DNA from: Lachnospiraceae bacterium
GTDB taxonomy: Bacteria > Bacillota > Clostridia > Lachnospirales > Lachnospiraceae
Assembly: GCA_017622575.1 (NCBI GenBank)
Contig: JAGAQU010000058.1
Location: forward strand, 1 to 37,746
Reading direction: 5' to 3'
Length of the DNA: 37,746 nucleotides
This document shows, in pieces, positions 9,530 to 17,572 of this stretch. Within the stretch, counting starts at the first letter, position 1. Each line of letters begins with the position of its first letter. Under the pieces are notes generated by a model. It saw nothing but the letters and a program-made list of their open reading frames with translations, was not told where the DNA came from and made no database searches. Both the position numbers and the translations under genes were made by a program.

Positions 9530-9558
9530 ATTGTAATCACAATCATGCTGTTTGACAA
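9530..9558 (-). promoter_or_regulatory. promoter of the 130-residue protein gene
   Basis: TTGTCA (9553-9558), 17-nt spacer, TACAAT (9530-9535) on the minus strand, about 35 nt upstream of the start codon. ATATATTGT/ACAATATAT inverted segments surround it. Confidence 0.65.
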
Positions 9559-9642
9559 TATTTTTCTCACACAATATATCGGTTTTGTTTTCGAAATTAT
9601 TAATACCAGAAAAAGGAAATTATATTCAAGATCCAGGGCTTT

Positions 9643-10389
9643 CTAATCCACTTCAATTCCCGCAGCATCAAGAAGCTTTCCCGTATATTCACTCTTATGA
9701 TGAAAGTAAACTTCTTCCACCGTTCCGCTTTCCATAATCTGTCCATGCTGCATGATCAGAATCCTGTCACACATCTGATAGACCACACGGAGATCATGGG
9801 AGATAAACAAAATGGAAAGTCCCATTTCTTCATGAATCTTTTGAAACAGCTCAAGAATCTGGGCCTGTATGGTCACATCAAGAGCTGACACCGGTTCATC
9901 CGCAATGAGAAGAGAGGGTTCAAGCATGAGGGCTCCTGCAATGCAAACTCTCTGCCTCTGGCCTCCCGAGAGTTGCCGTGGGTATCTGTCCATGAATTTT
10001 TCATCCAGTCCAACCCTGCTCAGCATGGCGATCACTTTCTCTTTTCTCTCATCTTTGGAAAGCCCGCCTTTCAGTCTTAGTGGTTCCTCAAGAATCCAAG
10101 AAACTTTTCTTGCCGGATTCAAAGAACCGTAAGGATCCTGAAATACCATCTGTGCTCTCTGTGCATTCTTCGTAATGGTTCCCTCATAGGGTATCATTCC
10201 GAGAATCGCCCGCGCAAGGGTGGTTTTGCCGCTTCCGCTCTCCCCCACAAGTCCCAGAATTTCACCCTTTTCCATGGAAAAAGAGACATCCTTAAGCACC
10301 TGTATTCTTTTTTTCTTTTCAAAAGGAGTTTTTCTGCTGCTTAAGTAAGATACCTGCAGATCTGAAACCTCCAGAATTTTTTCTGCCAT
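9643..10389 (-). CDS. peptide/nickel ABC transporter ATP-binding protein (OppF/DppF type)
   Basis: One of two cytoplasmic ATPases that power the peptide importer encoded just upstream. 248 residues: Walker A GLVGESGSGKTTL (about residues 47-59), Q-loop MVFQDPYGSLNPA, signature LSGGQRQRV, Walker B LLIADEPVSALD and H-loop FISHD. It is shorter than typical OppF (about 310-330) because the C-terminal oligopeptide_HPY extension is nearly absent. ATG at 10389 is one nucleotide past the preceding stop, so the genes are coupled. It is the last gene of the operon, and I see no strong terminator after it. Confidence 0.95.
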   Translation of the reverse strand: MAEKILEVSDLQVSYLSSRKTPFEKKKRIQVLKDVSFSMEKGEILGLVGESGSGKTTLARAILGMIPYEGTITKNAQRAQMVFQDPYGSLNPARKVSWILEEPLRLKGGLSKDERKEKVIAMLSRVGLDEKFMDRYPRQLSGGQRQRVCIAGALMLEPSLLIADEPVSALDVTIQAQILELFQKIHEEMGLSILFISHDLRVVYQMCDRILIMQHGQIMESGTVEEVYFHHKSEYTGKLLDAAGIEVD

Positions 10390-10390
10390 T

Positions 10391-11197
10391 TTACCTGTCC
10401 TTTTTCCGAGTTACCTTTGGAATTGCCGCAATCAGTTTCTCAGTATATTCTTCTTTGGGATTCTTAAAAATTTCTTCTGTCAGACCGCTTTCCACAATAT
10501 ATCCGTTTTTCATGACAAGCACTCTCCCACAGAGCCGTCTCACCAGGCTTAAGTCGTGTGAGATAAACAGAATGGCCGTTTTTTTCTCTCTGTTGATTCG
10601 CTTTAAAAGCTCCACAATCTGCGCCTGTATGGTCACATCAAGAGCTGTGGTAGGTTCATCCGCTATCAGGATTTTCGGCATACAGATCATGGCTGCTGCG
10701 ATCATGACTCTCTGCCGCATCCCGCCCGACAATTCATGTGGGTACTGATCATATACTCTTTCCGGATCGTCCAGTTCCACGTCCGCAAGCATCGAAATGG
10801 CTTTCCGGTAACGTTCCTCCTTCGAAAGATCTGTATGAATCCGCAACGGCTCCTCTACCTGCCAGCCGATTTTTTTCACCGGATTTAAAGAAGTCATGGG
10901 TTCCTGAAAGATCACACCGATATCATTTCCCTGTATTTTTCGAAGGACACTTCTCTCGCAGGTAAGGAGATCCACCCCTTCAAAAAGAATCTCTCCCCTT
11001 TTTCGCATATCACGACGGCTTAAAAGTCCGGCAATGGCAAGAGCACTCATGGATTTGCCCGAGCCTGACTCCCCAACAAGTCCGACAATCTCCCCTTCCT
11101 TAAGTGTCAGATCAAAATCATACACCACCGTTTCGGGAATGAGATGATCGTGAAATTCGATATTCAAATCTGTAACTTTCAAAAGTTCTTTACTCAT
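10391..11197 (-). CDS. peptide/nickel ABC transporter ATP-binding protein (OppD/DppD type)
   Basis: Partner ATPase. 268 residues with Walker A GLVGESGSGKSMS, Q-loop VIFQEPMTSLNPV, signature LSGGMRQRV, Walker B ILIADEPTTALD and FISHD switch. Like its partner it lacks most of the C-terminal extension of long OppD proteins. ATG at 11197 overlaps the permease stop (ATGAGTAA), so translation is coupled. A start 33 nt upstream was rejected because it lies well inside the permease gene. Confidence 0.95.
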   Translation of the reverse strand: MSKELLKVTDLNIEFHDHLIPETVVYDFDLTLKEGEIVGLVGESGSGKSMSALAIAGLLSRRDMRKRGEILFEGVDLLTCERSVLRKIQGNDIGVIFQEPMTSLNPVKKIGWQVEEPLRIHTDLSKEERYRKAISMLADVELDDPERVYDQYPHELSGGMRQRVMIAAAMICMPKILIADEPTTALDVTIQAQIVELLKRINREKKTAILFISHDLSLVRRLCGRVLVMKNGYIVESGLTEEIFKNPKEEYTEKLIAAIPKVTRKKDR

Positions 11198-12023
11198 CTT
11201 TAAGACCATCTCCCAGTAAACTGAATCCAAGTACCATCAAAATAATGATCACACCCGGAAAAAGCGCATACGACGGTGCCCGGAACAGATAGGACTGCGC
11301 TTCTGACAGCATCCTTCCAAGGCTTGCATCCGGAGGCTGAACACCGATTCCGAGAAAGCTCATACCTGCCTCCGCCAGCACTGCGTTGTTAAAGCCAATC
11401 ATAATGGCAGACAGAAGAACTGTCAGCGTGTTAGGCAGAATATGCACAAACATAATTCGGAAATCCCCTGCCCCCTGCAGCTTTGCACTTTTCACATAAT
11501 CCATATTTTTACATTTGATAAACTCACTCCGCACGATTCTGGCAAAGCTGGGAATAAAAGCAATGCCCAGTGCAATGATCACATGATATTTGCCGCTTCC
11601 GAAAATACTGATAAATACAAGGGCTAAAAGAATGCTCGGAAAAGCAAAAATAGCATCATTGATGCGCATCAGAACCTCATCTACAACACCGCCGTAGTAG
11701 CCTGTCAGAGCGCCGATAATGACACCGAAAAAAGTGCCGATAAAAACAGTTCCCGCTGCAACGATCAGAGTCGTTCTGCTTCCCTCCAGCACTCTGGAGA
11801 AAACATCTCTTCCGAAATTATCACAGCCCATGAGATGTTTCATGGAAATTCCTGCAAACTTGGCACTTGCATCCATGGCATTGGGATCATAAGGCGTATA
11901 AAATACACCGATCAGTATCATCAGCAGAATGACCCCTGTAATGCTTCCGCCCACTATTAAGTTATAATTTTTCTTTTTGCTCCTGTTCACGCTCTGTACC
12001 TTTACCCGTTTTGTCCGGATCAT
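11190..12023 (-). CDS. peptide/nickel ABC transporter permease (OppC/DppC type)
   Basis: Inner-membrane permease. 277 residues with about six transmembrane helices, the first at residues 25-45, then the DPNAMDAS-containing N-terminal loop typical of OppC and the EAA loop (EAGMSFLGIGVQPPDASLG) that contacts the ATPases. The start is uncertain. ATG at 12023 is chosen, but a TTG at 12047 overlaps the preceding stop and would add eight residues (to 285); neither has a good Shine-Dalgarno sequence. Confidence 0.93.
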   Translation of the reverse strand: MIRTKRVKVQSVNRSKKKNYNLIVGGSITGVILLMILIGVFYTPYDPNAMDASAKFAGISMKHLMGCDNFGRDVFSRVLEGSRTTLIVAAGTVFIGTFFGVIIGALTGYYGGVVDEVLMRINDAIFAFPSILLALVFISIFGSGKYHVIIALGIAFIPSFARIVRSEFIKCKNMDYVKSAKLQGAGDFRIMFVHILPNTLTVLLSAIMIGFNNAVLAEAGMSFLGIGVQPPDASLGRMLSEAQSYLFRAPSYALFPGVIIILMVLGFSLLGDGLKDE

Positions 12024-12039
12024 GTTATTCTTTGCTTTA

Positions 12040-12981
12040 TCACTCAACGGAAATTCTGGGATCCACCAGTCCGTAAATAATATCCACAATCATATTTACC
12101 ACAAGCACCAGCACGGCAATACACACGATCACTGCCATAACAACCGGATAATCCCTGTTGGATATAGAAGTCAGAAGAATTCTCCCAAGACCCGGAATAC
12201 TGAACACCTGCTCTATGATAATACTTCCCGCGATCATATCCGCTAATGCCATTCCCAGAAAAGTAATTACCGGAATCAGTGCATTTTTCAAGACATGCTT
12301 ATAAAGCACATCCCCGGTTCTGTTGCCCCTGCTGTATGCCGTTCTCACATAGTCAAGCTTTGACTCACTGATCACAGAACTTCTGAGCAGTTTTACCGCC
12401 ATAGCCGCTTTGGGAAGCGCAATGGCAAGGGACGGAAAGAATAAATATCCGATAAAGCCGGTAATGCTTTTTTCATAAGAGATATATCCCCCCGGGGTAA
12501 ACAGCTTAAAAATCCTGCCAAATATCAGGGTGATCAAAATTCCCGCGAAAAAAGGAGGGAACGCCATGATCACCTGATTGATCATATAAATAACTCTATC
12601 TACCACGCCTCCCGCATGTCTGGCAGTATAAATTCCCAGGGGAACCGAGATCACTACCATAAGCAGAAAGGCCATAATTGTCATTGTAAGTGTTACCGGA
12701 ATCTTGCCTGCTATCATTTCACTGACCGGCATACGGTAACTGTAGGAGGTTCCCATGTCTCCTTTTAAGAAATTCAATGCCCATCTTCCATACTGCACAA
12801 GTACCGGGTCATTGAGTCCCATTTCCTCCCGAAGTGCTTCCACTCTCTCCGGCGTTGCCTGAGTCCCGAGCATGGAGGTTGCCGGGTCTCCCGAGATCAC
12901 ATGAAAAGCAAGGAAGACAAAGAGTGTCACTGCAAATAAGGTTAAAAACATAGTGATCATCTTTTTCCCTGCATACCGCAT
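12040..12981 (-). CDS. peptide/nickel ABC transporter permease (OppB/DppB type)
   Basis: Inner-membrane permease. 313 residues with an N-terminal helix (MITMFLTLFAVTLFVFLAF), the GDPA loop that is diagnostic of OppB/DppB, the periplasmic LGLNDPVLVQY-like segment (here MGLNDPVLVQYGRW), and the EAA-type loop preceding GRILLTSISNRDYP. ATG at 12981 is chosen because AAAAGGAGG lies 8 nt before it; a start nine codons upstream has no ribosome binding site. It lies 53 nt downstream of the binding-protein gene. Confidence 0.95.
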   Translation of the reverse strand: MRYAGKKMITMFLTLFAVTLFVFLAFHVISGDPATSMLGTQATPERVEALREEMGLNDPVLVQYGRWALNFLKGDMGTSYSYRMPVSEMIAGKIPVTLTMTIMAFLLMVVISVPLGIYTARHAGGVVDRVIYMINQVIMAFPPFFAGILITLIFGRIFKLFTPGGYISYEKSITGFIGYLFFPSLAIALPKAAMAVKLLRSSVISESKLDYVRTAYSRGNRTGDVLYKHVLKNALIPVITFLGMALADMIAGSIIIEQVFSIPGLGRILLTSISNRDYPVVMAVIVCIAVLVLVVNMIVDIIYGLVDPRISVE

Positions 12982-13034
12982 CTCTTTGTCCTCCTTTTTA
13001 TTTCTCATCTGTAAACAGCCATATCTGCTTACAC

Positions 13035-14546
13035 TTATTCAGCTAATTTCAGTTTTGCTATATCCTGTACATATAAAGGATAAAATTCATAGCCTGTGTA
13101 TTTCTTATTTAATGCCACAAACTCAGGCAGGTCCTGAATATAGACATTGGCCGCGTCTGTGGAGAGAATGGTTTCACATTCCTTGTAATATTTTGTCTTT
13201 TCCGCATCATCCGTACTTGCAAGTGCCTTGGCAAATGCAGCATCATAATCAGCATTATTGTAATTGATGAAGTTATTGCCGGCAGTGGATGTAAATCTCT
13301 GGAGAAGAGCCGCACCTGTCAGACTGGAAGCATCTACTCCCACCACGGTAGACTCATATTCCCTGTTCTGGTATACATCACTTAACCAGCTGTCCCATTC
13401 GATCAGCTGAATCTCAGCAGTTACGCCGATATTCTTAAACTGTTCCACCAAAACCTGAGCGGTATCAATATGGGGCTGATAGTTGGAAGGCACCGTAATG
13501 GTAAAGGTAAATCCATCAGGATATCCGGCCTCGGCAAGCAGTTCCTTCGCCTTATCGAAATCCTGATTGTAAGTATCATTCAGTTCTTCCATATAATATT
13601 TCCCGAATGTGGGGAACATGGAGCTTCCAAGTTCGGTACCTTTGCCGTCGGAGATAATATCCATGATCTCCTGAGGGTTCACTGCATAGCAGAGCGCCTG
13701 ACGCACTTTGGGATCGTCAAAAGGCTCCACAGCATTATTTAAATAGAGTGCCTGAACCAGATTCATGGTTCCCTCCAGCACTTCAAACTGATCGGATAAT
13801 TCCGCTGCCTGGGAAGCCGTCACTCTGGCAAACATATCAATGGATCCACCCTCAAGATCCATCACGATGGAATCTGCGTTGGAGCAGATCTTAAAAGTCA
13901 CATTTTCAATATTGGCGGGTTCTCCCCAATACTCATCAAACTTTTCAATAATAAAGTTTTCCTGTGGAGAACGGGATACAAATTTGTAGGGACCTGTCCC
14001 TATGGGATTGGTATCCGGATTCTCATTGGATGCCGGAATAATGGCAGTTGTCATGTAAGCCAGGAATTCCGTATCTGCTTCTTTTAATGTAATGACGATG
14101 GTGGATGCATCCTTGATCTCAACGCTTTCAATATTAGAAAACGCCGCTACCAGAGGTCCTCCGTTATTGGTATCGGCGCATTTATCAATTGAGAATTTAA
14201 CATCCTCTGCCGTTACCAGACTTCCGTCATGGAATTTCACACCGTCGCGCAGTGTGAAGGTGTAGATCTTACCGCCCTCTGATTCCTCGTAAGCGCTTGC
14301 TACCGCAGGGATTAAACTACCATCACTTGTAGGTTTCACCAGTCCTTCAAACAGGTTAAATAAAACCTCTTTTGTTCCTGCCGCCACTGCCTTGTGGGGG
14401 TCAAGACTATCCTCAAGATCCTGAGGAATACCGATGGTAATCTGAGAAGAATTCCCGCCTTCCTTATCACCTGAACAACCTGTCAGTGCAATAGCAAGTG
14501 TCGTCAACACGATCATCAGAAAGCTTTTCATTGCTTTTCTTTTCAT
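13035..14546 (-). CDS. peptide/nickel-binding lipoprotein (SBP family 5)
   Basis: Solute-binding subunit anchored to the outer face of the membrane. 503 residues. The signal peptide ends in the lipobox LTGC, followed by a Ser/Gly linker and the family 5 fold: PHKAVAAGTKEVLFNLFEGL, then FTLRDGVKFHDGSLVTAEDVKFSID, which are diagnostic. Ligand (di- or oligopeptide, nickel or other) cannot be fixed from sequence. The complete adjacent set of two permeases and two ATPases makes this a full importer. ATG at 14546 has AAGGAAT upstream. The promoter and palindrome upstream control the whole operon. Confidence 0.96.
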   Translation of the reverse strand: MKRKAMKSFLMIVLTTLAIALTGCSGDKEGGNSSQITIGIPQDLEDSLDPHKAVAAGTKEVLFNLFEGLVKPTSDGSLIPAVASAYEESEGGKIYTFTLRDGVKFHDGSLVTAEDVKFSIDKCADTNNGGPLVAAFSNIESVEIKDASTIVITLKEADTEFLAYMTTAIIPASNENPDTNPIGTGPYKFVSRSPQENFIIEKFDEYWGEPANIENVTFKICSNADSIVMDLEGGSIDMFARVTASQAAELSDQFEVLEGTMNLVQALYLNNAVEPFDDPKVRQALCYAVNPQEIMDIISDGKGTELGSSMFPTFGKYYMEELNDTYNQDFDKAKELLAEAGYPDGFTFTITVPSNYQPHIDTAQVLVEQFKNIGVTAEIQLIEWDSWLSDVYQNREYESTVVGVDASSLTGAALLQRFTSTAGNNFINYNNADYDAAFAKALASTDDAEKTKYYKECETILSTDAANVYIQDLPEFVALNKKYTGYEFYPLYVQDIAKLKLAE

Positions 14547-14583
14547 GTCTTTGATTCCTTTCTCTGATTCTCTATATGAAATT

Positions 14584-14613
14584 GTCCGACATAAGCTTTT
14601 CCTTATGTCGGAC
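14584..14613. promoter_or_regulatory. perfect 12-bp palindrome at the peptide operon start site
   Basis: GTCCGACATAAG at 14584-14595 and its exact reverse complement at 14602-14613, with 6 nt between. It begins 3 nt downstream of the -10 element, so the predicted start falls inside one arm. That fits a DNA operator better than an RNA hairpin. There is no T-run after it on the minus strand. Confidence 0.7.
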
Positions 14614-14615
14614 TT

Positions 14616-14644
14616 ATTGTATACAATATTCATTTAAAATGCAA
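14616..14644 (-). promoter_or_regulatory. promoter of the peptide transporter operon
   Basis: TTGCAT (14639-14644), 17-nt spacer and TACAAT (14616-14621). The leader to the binding-protein ATG is about 62 nt. Confidence 0.7.
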
Positions 14645-14651
14645 GAGTTTT

Positions 14652-14978
14652 TTATAAATGTTTTACAACCCTGTTATACCTTGCCGCAAAAAAGAATTTG
14701 ATAAAGGTAGATAACAGCATGAGAAGAATATCCCATAGCAGAAAATTGTAGATGCTTTGTACTGCATTGTCATACCATGCCACACCGGTCCAGATTTTTC
14801 CGCCAAAGTACACAAACACAAGAAGGATTACTGCCACAAAGAGAAAGAAAAGTCGAAAACTGTTGGCAATTTCCATTGGTTTCTTTGCCTTTGTCACTTT
14901 TTCTTGCTGCTCCCTGGAAAGCCCCTCTTCTTTGTCTGTCCCTTTATTTTCTGTTCCCATTCCGGTTCCTACTGCCAT
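14652..14978 (-). CDS. small two-helix membrane protein, unknown
   Basis: 108 residues. A charged Gly/Lys/Glu-rich N-terminus (about 35 residues) leads to two hydrophobic helices (about residues 43-60 and 80-95) and a short basic tail ARYNRVVKHL. I recognise no family. ATG at 14978 with AAAGAGGGA upstream. It begins 24 nt after nrdR and probably shares its transcript. The gene ends only 8 nt before the -35 of the peptide operon promoter. Confidence 0.78.
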   Translation of the reverse strand: MAVGTGMGTENKGTDKEEGLSREQQEKVTKAKKPMEIANSFRLFFLFVAVILLVFVYFGGKIWTGVAWYDNAVQSIYNFLLWDILLMLLSTFIKFFFAARYNRVVKHL

Positions 14979-15002
14979 ATCTGTAGTCCCTCTTTCTATT
15001 CA

Positions 15003-15452
15003 TTACTTAAGTACCTTTTTGAGTTCATCCATAAAGGTATTGATATCCTTAAATTCTCTGTAAACGGAGGCAAATCTTACATAGGCAACCGCCTCTAAAT
15101 CCTTGAGTTTATCCATGACCAGTTCTCCGATCACTCGGCTCGGGATTTCCTTTTCTTCCATGTTGAAAATTTCCGTTTCCACCTCATCAACCAGCTGATT
15201 GATCTGATTGACACTGATGGGTCTCTTGTGGCATGCACGAAGCACTCCAGCCTCTATCTTGGAACGGTCATAAGGCTCCCTGTTCTCATCCTTTTTGATA
15301 ATGATGAGGGGGATTGTCTCCACCTTTTCATAGGTGGTAAACCGCTTGTCACATTCATCGCAGACCCTTCTTCGTCTGATGGAATTATTGTCTTCCGCCG
15401 GTCTTGAATCAATTACTCTGGTGTTTTCGTGACCACAATATGGACATTTCAT
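15003..15452 (-). CDS. nrdR: NrdR transcriptional repressor of ribonucleotide reductase genes
   Basis: 149 residues, the standard length. An N-terminal zinc ribbon with C3, C6, C31 and C34 (CPYCGH...CDECDKRF) binds DNA; the ATP-cone (about residues 49-139, beginning IIKKDENREPYDRSKIEAG) senses ATP/dATP. It represses nrd operons when dATP is high. No nrd gene is in this window. The gene is driven by a consensus promoter (15518-15546). A degenerate NrdR-box-like run, ACACTATTATTATATT, overlaps its -10 region, so autoregulation is possible but weakly supported. Confidence 0.97.
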   Translation of the reverse strand: MKCPYCGHENTRVIDSRPAEDNNSIRRRRVCDECDKRFTTYEKVETIPLIIIKKDENREPYDRSKIEAGVLRACHKRPISVNQINQLVDEVETEIFNMEEKEIPSRVIGELVMDKLKDLEAVAYVRFASVYREFKDINTFMDELKKVLK

Positions 15453-15517
15453 ATGCCTTTTTCCTCGCTAAAATAATAGTCTTCTCTGTTACTAAACACA
15501 ATTTTGATAACACTATT

Positions 15518-15546
15518 ATTATATTTTGCCGCATAAATAATGTCAA
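15518..15546 (-). promoter_or_regulatory. perfect-consensus sigma-A promoter of nrdR
   Basis: TTGACA (15541-15546), 17-nt spacer, TATAAT (15518-15523), with no mismatch. The TGA stop codon of ymxH lies inside the -35 hexamer. Confidence 0.85.
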
Positions 15547-15776
15547 CTGCAAATATCCACAATAATGATATCCGGTCCGATCTGTTTGATGTCCTTATAA
15601 GGAATACAGTAATCCGGATCCGTGTTAAAAAAATTACAGAATTTATTACCGCTCGGCACGATCACCTTACATATTTTACCGCTGCATTCATCAAATTCAA
15701 GATCACAGATTCTTCCAAGTTTTTTGCAATCCCGCAGATTGATCACATCCTTGGATTTCAATTCCGAAAAACGCAT
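15543..15776 (-). CDS. ymxH: YlmC/YmxH-family PRC-barrel sporulation protein
   Basis: 77 residues forming a single PRC-barrel-like domain. RFSELKSKDVINLRDCKKLGRI at the N-terminus and YKDIKQIGPDIIIVD at the C-terminus are typical of the YlmC/YmxH sporulation family, whose biochemical role is unknown. RBS AAGGAG precedes the ATG at 15776. It is divergent from sigG; proximity of a YlmC/YmxH gene to sigG is a familiar arrangement in Clostridia and supports the call. The symbol is by family and was not verified by search. Confidence 0.85.
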   Translation of the reverse strand: MRFSELKSKDVINLRDCKKLGRICDLEFDECSGKICKVIVPSGNKFCNFFNTDPDYCIPYKDIKQIGPDIIIVDICS

Positions 15777-15907
15777 ATCTTTCTCCTTTCTGTCTCTCTT
15801 TCCTCATAAGCATGGCTTATGCTCTGCCTTTTTTATTCTTCCTGTTTTATTATATGCGGCTTATCCTTTTTGGCTGCTTTACCATTTTGTGAAATCCTTT
15901 TCATTTA

Positions 15908-15935
15908 TGAATATTTTCTTTCTGTTTTGAGAATG
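15908..15935 (+). promoter_or_regulatory. possible forespore-type promoter of sigG
   Basis: TGAATA (15908-15913) resembles the sigma-F/sigma-G -35. A degenerate GAGAATG lies 15 nt further on and would be the -10. Expected from the known forespore expression of sigG, but the -10 match is poor. Confidence 0.25.
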
Positions 15936-15973
15936 ATTTTAGTACCGGAAAAAAAGCAGGAGGCAAAAAGAAC

Positions 15974-16753
15974 ATGGCACAGGGAAAAGTTGAAATCTGC
16001 GGCGTTAACACAGCAAAGCTTCCACTGTTAAGGTCGTCAGAAAAAGAAGCATTATTTGCACGTATTGAAGAGGGGGACTTTGCTGCCAGGGAAAAATACA
16101 TTGAAGGAAATTTAAGGCTCGTCTTAAGCGTGATCAAACGCTTTTCCTCCAGCAATGAAAATGTGGATGACCTGTTTCAGATCGGATGCATCGGTCTCAT
16201 CAAAGCCATCGATAACTTTGATTCTTCTCTGAATGTAAAATTCAGCACTTATGCAGTTCCCATGATCATCGGTGAGATTAGAAGATTCCTTCGCGACAAC
16301 AACTCCATCAGAGTCAGTCGTTCCCTGAAGGACACCGCTTACAAAGCCATTTATGCCAAAGAAAATTATGTAAGAAAAAACATGAAGGAACCTACGATAA
16401 ACGAAATAGCAGAAGAAATCGGCATCCCGGGAGAAGACATTGTCTATGCGCTTGATGCCATCCAGAATCCCATGAGTCTGTATGAGCCTGTATTTACCGA
16501 TGGTGGGGATACCCTCTATGTGATGGATCAGATCAGTGATAAAAAGAGTAAGGAAGAAAACTGGGTGGAACACCTCTCCTTAAGCGAAGCCATGAAACGT
16601 CTGGGTCAAAGAGAAAACGAAATTATCCATCTCAGATTCTTTGAGGGAAAGACACAGATGGAGGTGGCCGAGATTATCGGTATCTCCCAGGCACAGGTCA
16701 GCCGACTCGAAAAGAATGCATTAAAAACCATGAAAAATTATCTCACAGCATAA
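15974..16753 (+). CDS. sigG: RNA polymerase sporulation sigma factor G
   Basis: Late forespore sigma factor. 259 residues. The N-terminal KVEICGVNTAKLPLL is the SigG signature. Region 2 contains NLRLVLSVIKRF, DDLFQIGCIGLIKAIDNFD and FSTYAVPMIIGEIRRFLRDNN. Region 4 is the C-terminal helix-turn-helix MEVAEIIGISQAQVSRLEKNAL. ATG at 15974 follows AGGAGG by 10 nt. Compared with the usual spoIIGA-sigE-sigG row, this gene is inverted: it faces sigE tail-to-tail, 52 nt apart. SigF is the main alternative, but no spoIIAA/AB genes are next to it. Confidence 0.96.
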   Translation: MAQGKVEICGVNTAKLPLLRSSEKEALFARIEEGDFAAREKYIEGNLRLVLSVIKRFSSSNENVDDLFQIGCIGLIKAIDNFDSSLNVKFSTYAVPMIIGEIRRFLRDNNSIRVSRSLKDTAYKAIYAKENYVRKNMKEPTINEIAEEIGIPGEDIVYALDAIQNPMSLYEPVFTDGGDTLYVMDQISDKKSKEENWVEHLSLSEAMKRLGQRENEIIHLRFFEGKTQMEVAEIIGISQAQVSRLEKNALKTMKNYLTA

Positions 16754-16790
16754 CCGGGCGATGATGCACGCTGCAGGTCGTCTTACCGGT

Positions 16791-16820
16791 AAAAACGGGA
16801 CAGCTCTAATAGCTGTCCCG
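16791..16820 (-). terminator. terminator of the spoIIGA-sigE operon
   Basis: Perfect 10-bp stem (16796-16805 with 16811-16820), 5-nt loop and five Ts on the minus strand. The stem includes the last codons of sigE and the loop holds its TAG stop. The hairpin also lies just past the sigG stop but lacks a T-run in that direction. Confidence 0.85.
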
Positions 16821-17549
16821 AATCAATTCCTTTTTCAGACGTTTCATGATCTTCTTTTCCAATCTTGATATATATGACTGAGAAATTCCCAGCATTTCCG
16901 CCACTTCCTTCTGGGTCATTTCCTTTCCCGATCCTTTTCCCAGACCAAAGCGAAGTTGAATGATCGTCTTTTCTCTGTCTGAAAGCTTATCGATTGCCTT
17001 AAGCAAGAGCTTTCGTTCCACTTCATTCTCAATATCCTTATAGATCACATCCTCATCCGTTCCAAGAATATCGGAAAGCAGCAGTTCGTTTCCGTCCCAG
17101 TCCACATTCAGCGGTTCATCAATGGATACTTCCAGCTTTGTCTTATTATTTCTTCTCAGGTACATCAGAATTTCATTTTCAATACAGCGCGATGCATAGG
17201 TTGCAAGCTTGATATTTTTTTCCGGGTTAAAGGTGTTGATGGATTTGATCAAACCTATGGTTCCGATAGAGATCAGGTCCTCAACTCCCACTCCCGTATT
17301 GTCAAACTTTTTTGCGATATAAACCACCAGTCTGAGATTGTGTTCTATCAGAATGGATTTCGCTTCATCCTCGTATTCTGTCCCCAGATCACTGATCACC
17401 GCATTTTCTTTGTCAACCTCAAGCGGCGGCGGCAACACTTCAGCTCCGCCTATGTAATGAACATCTCCCTGTCTTGTCAATAAAAATCCGGGTTCCCTTC
17501 GATACAATTTAAATTGTATTTTTCCCGGTATCGCAACTTTAAAAACCAT
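16806..17549 (-). CDS. sigE: RNA polymerase sporulation sigma factor E, with pro-sequence
   Basis: Early mother-cell sigma factor, made as an inactive precursor. 247 residues. The pro-sequence occupies about residues 1-31; by alignment with Bacillus pro-sigma-E (cut before YIGG) the SpoIIGA site should be H31-Y32 in [66 protein letters not shown] and the C-terminal [22 protein letters not shown] are all SigE-typical. ATG at 17549 has AAAGGGGA upstream and lies 23 nt after spoIIGA, the usual partnership. Confidence 0.97.
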   Translation of the reverse strand: MVFKVAIPGKIQFKLYRREPGFLLTRQGDVHYIGGAEVLPPPLEVDKENAVISDLGTEYEDEAKSILIEHNLRLVVYIAKKFDNTGVGVEDLISIGTIGLIKSINTFNPEKNIKLATYASRCIENEILMYLRRNNKTKLEVSIDEPLNVDWDGNELLLSDILGTDEDVIYKDIENEVERKLLLKAIDKLSDREKTIIQLRFGLGKGSGKEMTQKEVAEMLGISQSYISRLEKKIMKRLKKELIRDSY

Positions 17550-17572
17550 TTTTTTCCCCTTTCAACAAAAAT

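Noticed and set aside
15805..15821. CATAAGC-ATG-GCTTATG hairpin between ymxH and sigG
   Set aside because: Only 7 bp with a 3-nt loop; followed by CTCTGCCTTTTTT on the plus strand but no gene upstream needs ending there. Too weak to call.
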